From: Streptomyces olindensis
Lineage (GTDB): Bacteria > Actinomycetota > Actinomycetes > Streptomycetales > Streptomycetaceae
Assembly: GCA_000696115.1 (NCBI GenBank)
Contig: JJOH01000019.1
Coordinates: 310,001 to 374,000 of the forward strand
Direction: 5' to 3'
Length of the DNA: 64,000 bases
The first letter of the stretch is position 1, and each line of letters opens with the position of its first letter. The notes beneath the pieces are model-generated. The model ran no database searches, was not told where the DNA came from, and saw nothing but the letters and a program-made list of their open reading frames with translations. Positions 7,988 to 15,480 of this stretch are shown piece by piece. The position numbers were made by a program, and so were the translations under genes.

Positions 7988-8224
7988 CTAGTGCACGGTC
8001 CAGGTGAACTTGTCCCCGCCCACCCAGCGGACCACGTCCGGGTCGTCCAGGTCGTGGACCGTGATGCCGAACGCGGCCGCGGCCGCCAGGACGTCGGTGA
8101 CGGCCCTGGCCTCCCCGACCACCTGGCCGTCGATCTCCACGATCCGGAACGGCGGTGTGCCCGGCTGGACCCCGAGCACCATGATCCGGGGGTGCGCTAT
8201 GTGCGGGCTCGAGATTTCGGTCAT
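7988..8224 (-). CDS. Small conserved-looking hypothetical protein
   Basis: 78 aa. The sequence 'MTEISSPHIAHPRIMVLGVQ' leads into 'FRIVEIDGQVVGEARAVTDV' and 'FGITVHDLDDPDVVRWVGGD', giving a compact alpha/beta domain with no signal or membrane segment. ATG 8224 was chosen over an upstream extension that is Ser/Arg/Pro-rich and antisense to topoisomerase sequence. Function unknown. Confidence 0.6.
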   Translation of the reverse strand: MTEISSPHIAHPRIMVLGVQPGTPPFRIVEIDGQVVGEARAVTDVLAAAAAFGITVHDLDDPDVVRWVGGDKFTWTVH

Positions 8225-8267
8225 GCATCGAGCGTAGAGCGGAACCGGCTCCGGCGCGGAGTCCGGG

Positions 8268-9284
8268 TCAGCGGTCGAGGAGGTCGAGGACGGCCGCCTC
8301 GATGGCCCCCTGGGTGGCGGGGCGCCCGAAGTCGCCGTGCTCGCCCAGCCGGGTGAGCACGGGGGCGACGGTCTCCCCCTGCTCGAACAGTTCGAAGACA
8401 CGCGGGTCGATGTAGGAGGCCCGGCACACGGCCGGGGTGTTGCCGAGGTAGTGGCTGACCTCGCGGACGGCCCGGGCGGTCTGCCGGCGCCGGGCCGCCG
8501 CCGTCGAGCGGGCCGCCCGGGCGGTGACGGCGAGCGCGACGGCGGCGAGGACCGTCGCGTGCCAGGTGCGGAAGTCCTTGGCCGTGATGTCGACCCCGGA
8601 CAGCCGGCGCAGCGCCTCGTTCAGGTCGTCGCTGTGCAGGTCGTGCCAGGCCCTCCCCTCCCAGAAGACGAGCAGCCGCTCGCCGCCCCGCCGGCGGCGC
8701 AGCAACGCCCGTACGACCGCGTGCGCCTGGTCGTCCACGAGGGCCCGGACGATCTCGGTCCCGCCCTTGGCGGGGTAGCTGAACGCGATCTCGCCGCGGC
8801 CGCAGGTGACGTGCTCGCGCAGCATCGTCGTCAGGCCGTAGGTGCCGTTGTCGCGGGTGTGCCGGTCGCTGCCGACGCGGAAGAAGCCGAGGTCCAGCAG
8901 GCGTACGGCGCAGGCGGTGACCCGGGCCCGGCTCAGGCCGCCGCCCGCGAGGTCGGAGGCGACCCGGGCCCGCAGATCGGGCAGGGTGCGCGCGACCTGG
9001 CGCACGTGCTCGTGTTTGGCCTGCTCCTGCCGGGCCCGGAACTCCGCGTGGTAGAGGTACTGGCGGCGCCCGGCGTCGTCGGTGCCGACCGCCTGGAGGT
9101 GGCCGTTCGGGTACCGGCAGATCCACACGTCGCGCCAGGCCGGCGGGATGACCAGGGCCTTGATCCGGGTGAGCTGCCCGGGGTCGGTGACGGCCCGGCC
9201 GTCGCTGTCCAGGTAGCGGAAGCCGCGGCCGTGGCGGACGCGGCGGAATCCGGGCTCGTCGCAGGAGCTGGTGCGCAGTCTCAC
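8268..9284 (-). CDS. DNA topoisomerase IB
   Basis: 338 aa, matching short bacterial/poxvirus-type topoisomerase IB. The N-terminal domain has 'GRGFRYLDSDGRAVTDPGQL' and 'IPPAWRDVWICRYPNGHLQA'. The catalytic domain has 'RVGSDRHTRDNGTYGLTTML' (catalytic Arg), 'KDFRTWHAT' and the nucleophile Tyr at about 291 in 'VCRASYIDPRVFE'. It relaxes supercoils through a 3'-phosphotyrosine link. GTG 9284 follows GAGGGG and lies 10 bases after the stop of the upstream SDR, suggesting coupled translation. The group may be driven by the SigB-type promoter at 10146-10170. Confidence 0.9.
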   Translation of the reverse strand: MRLRTSSCDEPGFRRVRHGRGFRYLDSDGRAVTDPGQLTRIKALVIPPAWRDVWICRYPNGHLQAVGTDDAGRRQYLYHAEFRARQEQAKHEHVRQVARTLPDLRARVASDLAGGGLSRARVTACAVRLLDLGFFRVGSDRHTRDNGTYGLTTMLREHVTCGRGEIAFSYPAKGGTEIVRALVDDQAHAVVRALLRRRRGGERLLVFWEGRAWHDLHSDDLNEALRRLSGVDITAKDFRTWHATVLAAVALAVTARAARSTAAARRRQTARAVREVSHYLGNTPAVCRASYIDPRVFELFEQGETVAPVLTRLGEHGDFGRPATQGAIEAAVLDLLDR

Positions 9285-9294
9285 CGCGGCCCCC

Positions 9295-10104
9295 TCAGGG
9301 GCGCCGCCAGTCGTCACCGGTGAGGTGGGAACCGGCCTGCGGGCCCATCCGCAGCATGCCGCCGTCGACGCTCCAGGAGGCGCCGGTGACGTAGGAGGCG
9401 TCCGGCCCGGCGAGGAAGGCGATGACGGCGGCGACCTCCCGGGCGTCGCCGGGCCGTCCGAGCGGGATGCCGGGGCGGCTCTCGGTGTGCGGGTCGGTGT
9501 CCTCCTGCCCGGTCATGGGCGTGGAGATCTCGCCGGGCGCGACGGCGTTGACGGTGATGCCGTGCTCGGCGAGTTCCAGCGCCATGACCTGGGTGAGCAG
9601 CCCGAGCCCGCCCTTGGCGGCGCAGTACGGGGCGGCGCCCACGCGCGGCTGGTGCTCGTGGACGGAGGTGACGTTGACGATCCGGCCGCCGTCCCCCTGC
9701 CGGATCATGTGCCGGGCCGCCTTCTGACCGCACAGGAACGGCCCGACGAGGTCGACGTCGAGGACCTCACGGACCTTCGGCAGCTCCAGGTCGAGGAACG
9801 GCGTCATGGTGCCCGTGCCGGCGTTGTTGACCAGCACGTCCAGGCGGCCGAGGCGCTCGCACAGCTCGTCGACGGTGTCGGCGGCCTCGGGCAGCCGGGT
9901 GAGGTCCATCCGGGCGACCTCGGCCCGCCGCCCGTGCGCCCGGACCTCCTCCGCGGTCTCCTCCGCTCCCTTGTGGTCGCTGTGCCAGGTGATGCCGACG
10001 TCCAGGCCCGCCTCGGCGAGGCGCACGGCGGTGGCCCGGCCGATGCCGGAATCGGCGCCGGTGATCACAGCGACCTTGCCGGTGGGCGCGGTGGGGGCGG
10101 ACAT
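9295..10104 (-). CDS. SDR-family oxidoreductase (glucose-dehydrogenase-like)
   Basis: 269 aa, classical short-chain dehydrogenase. The cofactor loop is 'VITGADSGIGRATAV'; then 'LVNNAGTGTM', the catalytic 'NVTSVHEHQPRVGAAPYCAAK' (Ser...YxxxK) and the C-terminal 'TGASWSVDGGMLRMGP'. It resembles glucose/ribitol-dehydrogenase-like stress SDRs. It is first in a two-gene operon with topoisomerase IB. The upstream region carries a GTTT-N15-GGGTAC element on this strand. Substrate unknown. Confidence 0.88.
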   Translation of the reverse strand: MSAPTAPTGKVAVITGADSGIGRATAVRLAEAGLDVGITWHSDHKGAEETAEEVRAHGRRAEVARMDLTRLPEAADTVDELCERLGRLDVLVNNAGTGTMTPFLDLELPKVREVLDVDLVGPFLCGQKAARHMIRQGDGGRIVNVTSVHEHQPRVGAAPYCAAKGGLGLLTQVMALELAEHGITVNAVAPGEISTPMTGQEDTDPHTESRPGIPLGRPGDAREVAAVIAFLAGPDASYVTGASWSVDGGMLRMGPQAGSHLTGDDWRRP

Positions 10105-10137
10105 GACAGGCCTCCTCGTCGACGCGGGCGGGACGAG

Positions 10138-10171
10138 GCATCGCAGTACCCGGGTGGGTACCGGGCAAACC
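10138..10171. promoter_or_regulatory. Overlapping divergent SigB-type promoter motifs
   Basis: Rightward: GCAT (10138-10141), 14-base spacer, GGGTAC (10156-10161). Leftward: GTTT (complement of 10167-10170), 15-base spacer, GGGTAC (complement of 10146-10151). Both fit the published S. coelicolor SigB consensus GNNT-N14-16-GGGTAC/T. The two -10 elements are interleaved, so the SDR/topoisomerase and PHP genes would be stress-induced together. Confidence 0.6.
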
Positions 10172-10227
10172 GTCGGCCCGTCGTGCGGCCCGCCGGGCGC
10201 TGGGGAACCCTTGAGGTGGAGGTGGCG

Positions 10228-11256
10228 ATGGACCCCGTCGAGGCACTGGACCGGATCGCCTTCCTGCTGGAGCGGTCCCTGGCGCCGACGTACCGCGTGC
10301 GCGCCTTCCGCACGGCGGCCCGGGTGCTGAAGGAGCTGGGCGAGGACGAGGTGCGCCGACGGGCGGGCGACGGTTCGCTGGAGAAGCTCAAGGGCGTCGG
10401 CCCGAAGACCGCGCAGGTGGTGCGGGAGGCGCTGGCCGGGCAGGTGCCCGGCTATCTGTCGAAGCTGGAGGGCGAGGCGGACGAGCGGCCGACCGTACGG
10501 GGCGGGGAGAAGCTGCGGGCGCTGCTGCGCGGGGACTGCCATCTGCACTCCGACTGGTCCGACGGCGGCAGCCCGATCGAGGAGATGGGGCGGGCCGCGG
10601 CGGCGCTGGGCCACGAGTGGGCGGCGCTGACCGATCACTCGCCGCGGCTGACGGTGGCGCGCGGGCTGTCGGCCGAGCGGCTGCGCGAGCAGTTGGACGT
10701 GGTGGCGGAGCTCAACGCGACCTGGGCGCCGTTCCGGCTGCTGACCGGCATCGAGTGCGACATCCTGGAGGACGGCTCGCTCGACCAGGAGCCGGAGCTG
10801 CTGGACCGGCTCGACGTCGTGGTGGTGTCGGTCCACTCCAAGCTGCGCATGGACGCCCGGTCGATGACCCGGCGGATGGTGGCCGCCGTCCGTGACCCGC
10901 ACTCGGACGTGCTCGGGCACTGCACGGGGCGGCTGCTGACCGGGCGGGGACGGCCGGAGTCGGAGTTCGACGCGGACGAGGTGTTCGCGGCGCTCGCCGA
11001 GACGGGCACCGCCCTGGAGATCAACAGCAGGCCGGAGCGGCTCGACCCGCCGCGGCGGCTGCTGCGCCGGGCCGTGGACGCGGGGGTGCTGTTCTCCGTC
11101 GACACCGACGCGCACGCGCCGGGGCAGCTGGACTGGCAGATCAACGGGTGCGCGCGGGCGGAGGAGTGCGGGGTGCCGCCCGAGCGGGTGGTGACCACCT
11201 GGTCCCTCGACACCCTGCTGGCGTGGACCCGTGAGCGGCGCGTGCCATACGGCTGA
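10228..11256 (+). CDS. PolX-like protein with HhH and PHP domains, lacking the polymerase core
   Basis: 342 aa. Residues 1-90 resemble the 8-kDa helical domain of family X polymerases ('PVEALDRIAFLLERSL', 'RVRAFRTAARVLKEL', helix-hairpin-helix 'LEKLKGVGPKTAQVV'). From about residue 103 comes a PHP metal-dependent phosphoesterase: 'DCHLHSDWSDGG', 'EWAALTDHS', 'GIECDIL', 'SVHSKL', 'HCTGRLL', 'DTDAHAPGQL'. Bacterial PolX (about 570 aa) has a nucleotidyltransferase palm between these parts; none is present. It probably acts as a 3'-5' exonuclease or phosphatase in DNA repair. GGAGG sits five bases before ATG 10228. Confidence 0.85.
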   Translation: MDPVEALDRIAFLLERSLAPTYRVRAFRTAARVLKELGEDEVRRRAGDGSLEKLKGVGPKTAQVVREALAGQVPGYLSKLEGEADERPTVRGGEKLRALLRGDCHLHSDWSDGGSPIEEMGRAAAALGHEWAALTDHSPRLTVARGLSAERLREQLDVVAELNATWAPFRLLTGIECDILEDGSLDQEPELLDRLDVVVVSVHSKLRMDARSMTRRMVAAVRDPHSDVLGHCTGRLLTGRGRPESEFDADEVFAALAETGTALEINSRPERLDPPRRLLRRAVDAGVLFSVDTDAHAPGQLDWQINGCARAEECGVPPERVVTTWSLDTLLAWTRERRVPYG

Positions 11257-11295
11257 CGTGGTACCCGCGCGGCCCGAGAGAAAGGGACTGCACGT

Positions 11296-11961
11296 ATGGC
11301 ACACGCGGAACGGGCCGCCGTGTTCGATGTCGACGGCACGCTCGTCGACACCAACCACCTGCACGTCGTGACCTGGTGGGAGGCCCTGCGACAGGCGGGC
11401 CACCAGGTGCCGATGCACGCCGTCCACCGGGCCGTGGGCCTGCCCTCCACCGACCTCGTCGCCCATCTGCTGGGCGACGACCGCGACCCGGAGCAGGACG
11501 CCGCGATCAGCGCCGCCCACAAGGCGCTGTACGGGCAGTACTTCGACCGGCTGCCCGCGCTGCCGGATGCCGGGCCCCTGCTGCGGCGCCTGCACCGGGA
11601 GGGCTGGACGGTGGTGCTGGCCACCTCGGCGGGCGGCGCGGAGCTGAGCGCGCTGCGCCGGGCGATCGACGCCGACGACGCGATCGCCGCGACGGCCAGT
11701 GCCGACGACGTCGACCGGGGCAAGCCGGCCCCCGAGCCGGTGGAGCACGCCCTGGAACTGGCCGGGGTGCCGGCGGAGCGGGCGGTGTTCGTCGGCGACA
11801 CGGTGTGGGACATGCGCGCGGGCAGCCGGGCCGGGGTGCGCTGCGTGGGCGTGCTGTGCGGCGGCATCCCGCGTACGGACCTGGAGGAGGCGGGCGCGGA
11901 CGCGGTCTACGCCGACCCCGCGCACCTCCTGGCCTCGCTCCGGGACGGCCCGCTCGCGTGA
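11296..11961 (+). CDS. HAD-superfamily phosphatase (beta-phosphoglucomutase/Gph-like)
   Basis: 221 aa. HAD motif I is 'VFDVDGTLVDTNHLHV'; motif II 'VVLATSAGG'; motif III Lys in 'RGKPAPEPV'; motif IV 'AVFVGDTVWDMRAG'. The cap is the small helical type of phosphoglycolate phosphatases. It should dephosphorylate a small phosphorylated metabolite in the cytoplasm; specificity cannot be read. It lies 39 bases after the PHP gene on the same strand and may be co-transcribed. Confidence 0.88.
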   Translation: MAHAERAAVFDVDGTLVDTNHLHVVTWWEALRQAGHQVPMHAVHRAVGLPSTDLVAHLLGDDRDPEQDAAISAAHKALYGQYFDRLPALPDAGPLLRRLHREGWTVVLATSAGGAELSALRRAIDADDAIAATASADDVDRGKPAPEPVEHALELAGVPAERAVFVGDTVWDMRAGSRAGVRCVGVLCGGIPRTDLEEAGADAVYADPAHLLASLRDGPLA

Positions 11962-12001
11962 GGCGGCGTGCAACCCCCGGTCACGCGGATACCCGCAGCG
12001 C

Positions 12002-13318
12002 ATGACGCGTGTGACGAGTGGGGTACGGCGGACGGCGGACGCCCTTCGCCGGCGGAGGGACCGAGGCACCACGGCGGACGGCGGCCCGGCCCCGGGTCCG
12101 CGGCCCGGGGGTGCGGCAGCGGCCCAGCGGCGCCTGCGGAACCTGGAGCACGGGATCCGTGCCGTGCAGCCGGTGGACGCCGTACGACGGGAGACCCGGG
12201 CCGCCTGGGGTGCGATGCGAGCGGCCTGGCACGGGCCCGGGCGGGAGCGGGATCTGGTCGTCCAGTCGCTGAAGGCGGCCGCGGCGGCCGTGATCGCCTG
12301 GCTGGTGGGCGGTGTCTGGATGGGGGACCCGCTGGCCCTGATGGCGCCGTGGGTGGCGCTGGTGCTGGTGCAGGCCACGGTCTACAGCTCGCTGGTGCAG
12401 GGCGCCCGGCAGTTCGGGGCGATCTGCGTCGGCGCTCTGCTGGCCTCGGCGGCGCAGGCGATCACCGGTGACACGACCGGCGCGCTCGCCCTGTCCGTGC
12501 CGGTGCTGATGCTGCTGGCGAACTGGCCCCGCTTCGGCGACCAGGGCATCTACGCGGCGACCACGGCCCTGTTCACCCTGGCCGCGGGCACGGTGAGCCT
12601 GTCCGGCGTGGGGCACCGGGTGGGACAGGCCGCGCTCGGCGCCGTGATCGGCGTCGCCGTCAACGCGCTCGTGCTGCCGCCGATCCATCTGCGGGACGTG
12701 CGGGAGAACCTGGCGTCGCTCGCCCGGGAGGTGGGGGACGTCCTGCACACGGTCGGCGCCGACCTGCGCGAGGGCGACTGGGACGCGCAGACCGCCGCCG
12801 ACTGGCTGAACGCCTCGGCGGGGCTGGAGCACCGCCTGGACGCGCTGCACTCGGCACGCCGGTGGAGCCAGGAGAGCCTGCGCCTGACCTACGGCCCGCT
12901 GCGCGCCCTGCACCGCGTACCGCACGGGGCGGCCGCCCTGCCGCCGGTGGAGGAGGACGAGCGGTTCGGCCGGGTCACCGGGCACGTCACCGCCCTGACC
13001 CGGGCCCTGGCCGTGTCCGTGGACGACAGCCGGACGCCCGCCCCGCCCGAGGGTGAGTCCCTGCGTGCGTACGCGCGTCTGCTGGAGCTGATCGGCGACG
13101 CCTGCCACGCGGACGCGGACAGTCTGCTGCACGGCAGCATGGCCGGCCGCCCGGACGCCGAGACCGAGAAGGCGATGCGGGAGCTGCACGAGGAGCTCCA
13201 GGCCAAGCTGCGCCGGCACGCCGAGGACGGCGCCGCGCACACGGCGGTCCTGGGCACGCTGCTGTTCCAGGCGGAGAACCTGTGGGCGGAGACCGTGCCC
13301 GACGACCAAGGGCAGTGA
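12002..13318 (+). CDS. FUSC/aromatic-acid-exporter-like membrane protein
   Basis: 438 aa. After a basic, soluble N-terminal 80 residues come about five or six membrane spans between residues 95 and 220: 'SLKAAAAAVIAWLVGGVW', 'PWVALVLVQATVYSS', 'AICVGALLASAAQAI', 'ALALSVPVLMLLANW', 'YAATTALFTLAAGTVSL', 'GAVIGVAVNALVLPPI'. A long cytoplasmic helical C-terminus follows. This is the layout of FUSC/ArAE proteins, some of which export aromatic acids. A second member lies at 21985. ATG 12002 has no strong ribosome site, so the exact start is uncertain. Confidence 0.78.
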   Translation: MTRVTSGVRRTADALRRRRDRGTTADGGPAPGPRPGGAAAAQRRLRNLEHGIRAVQPVDAVRRETRAAWGAMRAAWHGPGRERDLVVQSLKAAAAAVIAWLVGGVWMGDPLALMAPWVALVLVQATVYSSLVQGARQFGAICVGALLASAAQAITGDTTGALALSVPVLMLLANWPRFGDQGIYAATTALFTLAAGTVSLSGVGHRVGQAALGAVIGVAVNALVLPPIHLRDVRENLASLAREVGDVLHTVGADLREGDWDAQTAADWLNASAGLEHRLDALHSARRWSQESLRLTYGPLRALHRVPHGAAALPPVEEDERFGRVTGHVTALTRALAVSVDDSRTPAPPEGESLRAYARLLELIGDACHADADSLLHGSMAGRPDAETEKAMRELHEELQAKLRRHAEDGAAHTAVLGTLLFQAENLWAETVPDDQGQ

Positions 13319-13617
13319 CGCACCTCACGGGGCGGAGGGCGCGAACCCGGAACACCCAGAGGTAGTTCCCCGTTGAACGACACGTGGGTGCGGATGGGAC
13401 AGTGTCCCCGGGCCTCACCATTCGCCCACAGGGACGATCGTTCGGCTGAAGCCCTGTGGAGCCCCTCGCCGAGAGGCGACCGCCATCCGCGCCCACCTCA
13501 GAGCCGCCCCGGCCGTGATTCCCCCGTCCGGCCGGGGCTTCCTTCTGCCCACGTGCAATCCGCCCCACCCGGGTACTCGGTCATCGCTCGCGGAACCACG
13601 GCCGAGAGGAGCCAGAG
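13319..13617 (+). other. 299-base gene-free stretch with promoter-like and terminator-like signals
   Basis: No credible coding frame. GGAAC (13349-13353), an 18-base spacer and GTT (13372-13374) resemble a SigR/ECF promoter. A hairpin with a T-rich tail is at 13506-13546, and a SigB-like GGGTAC is at 13571-13576, 42 bases before the epimerase start. The hairpin sits between these promoter-like elements, so either a short RNA of about 160 nt or an attenuated leader is possible. No riboswitch class was recognised. Confidence 0.4.
13506..13546 (+). terminator. Rho-independent-like hairpin upstream of the epimerase gene
   Basis: GCCCCGGCCG (13506-13515) pairs perfectly with CGGCCGGGGC (13529-13538); the loop is 13 bases and TTCCTTCT follows. 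It is oriented to stop rightward transcription before the epimerase gene. Confidence 0.55.
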
Positions 13618-14646
13618 GTGAGCAGCGCAACGGGCATGAGGGTCGTCGTCACGGGCGCCACGGGCAACGTGGGCACGAGCGTGGTGCGTCTCCTCTCCGA
13701 GGATCCCGAGATCGGCTCCGTCCTGGGCCTGGCCCGGCGGCTCCCGGACTGGTCGCCGCCGAAGACGGACTGGGACGCGGTCGACCTGGCCGCCGAGCGG
13801 TCCGACCTGGTGGAGCGGTTCACGGGTGCCGACGCGGTCGTCCATCTGGCCTGGGCGTTCCAGCCGACGCACGATCCGGCGGCGACCTGGCGCACCAACG
13901 TGCTGGGCAGCATGCGGGTGTTCGAGGCGGTGGCCGAGGCCGGGGTGCCGGCGCTGGTGCACGCCTCGTCGGTCGGCGCCTACTCCCCCGGACCCAAGGA
14001 CGAGGCGGTGGACGAGTCGTGGCCGACGCACGGCTGGCCGGACGCCGCGTACTGCCGGGAGAAGGCCTATCTGGAGCGCGCGCTGGACACGTTCGAGCGC
14101 GACCACCCCGGCACGCGGGTGGTGCGGATGCGCCCCGCCTTCCTCTTCAAGCGGGAGTCCGCGAGCGAGCAGCGCCGCATCTTCGGCGGCAAGTTCCTGC
14201 CGGGCCCGCTGGCCCGCCCGGAGCTGCTGCCCTTCCTGCCGGACATCCCGGGGCTGCGGGTGCAGGCGCTGCACACGGACGACGCGGCGCACGCGTATCG
14301 GCTGGCGGTGCACTCCGACGCCCGGGGCGCCTTCAACCTGGCGGCCGAGCCGGCGGTCGACGCGCACGTGCTGGGCGAGATGCTCGGGGCCCGGCCGGTG
14401 CGGCTGCCGCGCACGGCGGCCCGTTCGGCGATCGCGGCTGCCTGGGGCCTGCACCTGCTGCCCGCCTCCCCGCACCTGTTCGACGCGGTGCTGCGGCTGC
14501 CCCTGATGGACTCCGGGCGTGCCCGCAGGGAACTCGGCTGGCAGCCGGAGCGTACGGCGACGGAGGTGCTGGCGGAGTTCCTGCAGGGCCTCCAGCAGGG
14601 CGCGGGGGCGGGGACGGAGCCGCTGCGGGGCCGCAAGGTGGGCTGA
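13618..14646 (+). CDS. NAD-dependent epimerase/dehydratase (extended SDR)
   Basis: 342 aa. The Rossmann loop is 'VVVTGATGNVGTSVV'; 'AVVHLAWAFQPTHDP' follows the fourth strand; the catalytic region has 'HASSVGAYSPG' and the YxxxK 'YCREKAYLE'. The C-terminal half ('VRMRPAFLFKRESASEQ', 'FLPDIPGLRVQALHTDDAAHA') is typical of atypical/extended SDRs acting on nucleotide sugars or related carbonyls. GTG 13618 follows AGGAG by six bases. It is alone between terminator-like hairpins, so probably monocistronic. Substrate unknown. Confidence 0.85.
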   Translation: MSSATGMRVVVTGATGNVGTSVVRLLSEDPEIGSVLGLARRLPDWSPPKTDWDAVDLAAERSDLVERFTGADAVVHLAWAFQPTHDPAATWRTNVLGSMRVFEAVAEAGVPALVHASSVGAYSPGPKDEAVDESWPTHGWPDAAYCREKAYLERALDTFERDHPGTRVVRMRPAFLFKRESASEQRRIFGGKFLPGPLARPELLPFLPDIPGLRVQALHTDDAAHAYRLAVHSDARGAFNLAAEPAVDAHVLGEMLGARPVRLPRTAARSAIAAAWGLHLLPASPHLFDAVLRLPLMDSGRARRELGWQPERTATEVLAEFLQGLQQGAGAGTEPLRGRKVG

Positions 14647-14671
14647 TCCCGCGGAGGAGCCGAGAACGAGG

Positions 14672-14714
14672 CCGAGGGCCGCGGCCGACCCCCACAGTCG
14701 GCCGCGGCCCTCGG
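14672..14714. terminator. Strong bidirectional terminator
   Basis: An 18-bp perfect stem (14672-14689 with 14697-14714) with a 7-base loop lies 25 bases after the epimerase stop, followed by TGTTCTTT. It lies between convergent genes and can serve both. Confidence 0.8.
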
Positions 14715-14757
14715 TGTTCTTTCCGGGGCGGCCTCGGAGTTTTCCGGGGCTCTCCCC

Positions 14758-14803
14758 GCTCAGCCGGAGGACTCGTCCGGGCTCAGCCGGAGGACTCGTC
14801 CGG
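14758..14803. repeat. Exact 23-bp tandem duplication across a stop codon
   Basis: Positions 14758-14780 and 14781-14803 are identical, beginning GCTCAGCCGG and ending CTCGTCCGG. The copy at 14781 encodes the last residues and stop of the small acidic protein; the other lies just downstream of it, outside the reading frame. Confidence 0.85.
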
Positions 14804-15055
14804 CACCGGATGCTCGGTCTGCGCCGTTCCCGAGCGCGGCGCGCCTTGCCGGCCCGTCCCGGCTTCGTCCGTGTCGGGGACGTCGTCGGCCGGCTCGTCG
14901 GCCTCGTCCGCCTGGTCGTTCTCGTTCTCGCCGGTGCCCGTGAAGCGCGGTGCGACCTCCCACGGGTCCTCGCCGGCGTCGGCCTGCTGGTCCGGCATGT
15001 CCCGCGGGACGGGCTCACCGTTCTCGCCGGGTGCTTCGAGGCGGTGGTCGGTCAC
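14783..15055 (-). CDS. Small acidic hypothetical protein
   Basis: 90 aa from GTG 15055, which has GGGAG six bases upstream. It is highly acidic and apparently disordered: 'EDPWEVAPRFTGTG', then 'ENDQADEADEPADDVPDTDE', ending 'HPVPDESSG'. No membrane segment, Cys or known domain. Asp/Glu-rich small proteins of this kind are common and uncharacterised in Streptomyces. The last codons lie in the 23-bp tandem duplication. The longer in-frame extension upstream is Arg-rich and rejected. Confidence 0.6.
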   Translation of the reverse strand: MTDHRLEAPGENGEPVPRDMPDQQADAGEDPWEVAPRFTGTGENENDQADEADEPADDVPDTDEAGTGRQGAPRSGTAQTEHPVPDESSG

Positions 15056-15215
15056 GGCGTACTCCCTTCGCTCGTCCGGGCGCCACGCGAGTACCTCCGC
15101 CGTGACCTGAGAAACCTCAGCGCGGTGCACGCTCCTGGAGCGCCGTGCGCCAGGCGGGGAGCGGACCGTCCGGTGCGGGGTCGGGGCGCCGTCCGCCGCG
15201 GGCGGAGGAACGTCG

Positions 15216-15480
15216 CGCTCGCTCGTCCTGGCCGTCCTGGAGGAGACCGCCGGGTACCCGGGCGCCGGCCTGTCCGGCCTGATCAACCTCTTCCAGCCCG
15301 AGCGCGTCCTCATCGGCGGCTGGGCGGGCCTGGCGCTCGGCTCACGCTTCCTGCCCGCCGTACGCCGCCACGCCCTGGCGTACGCCCTGCGCCACCCGGC
15401 CGGGAAGGTCACCATCGGCCTCGGCCGGCTCGGGCCCGACGCCGTCACGGTCGGCGCGGCGAGCCGGCCGCTCGCCTCAT
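15216..15480 (+). pseudogene. C-terminal remnant of a ROK-family sugar kinase/regulator
   Basis: In the frame starting at 15231 the text reads 'LSGLINLFQPERVLIGGWAG', then 'FLPAVRRHALAYALRHPAGK', then 'IGLGRLGPDAVTVGAASRPLA'. These are the hallmark C-terminal segments of ROK proteins (glucokinase/NagC/XylR group). The N-terminal two thirds, including the ATP-binding and zinc motifs, are missing, there is no start codon or ribosome site, and the frame runs on into antisense sequence of the next gene without a ROK-like stop. It fills most of the 420-base gap between the acidic protein and the phosphotransferase gene. Confidence 0.75.

Noticed and set aside
9295..12378. A 1027-codon minus-strand frame running through the PHP and HAD genes
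   Set aside because: Only the part from 10104 down is a real SDR; the upstream part is antisense to three convincing plus-strand genes.
13498..15018. A 506-codon minus-strand frame opposite the epimerase
   Set aside because: Arg/Gly/His-rich shadow of a well-supported epimerase; crosses the terminator.
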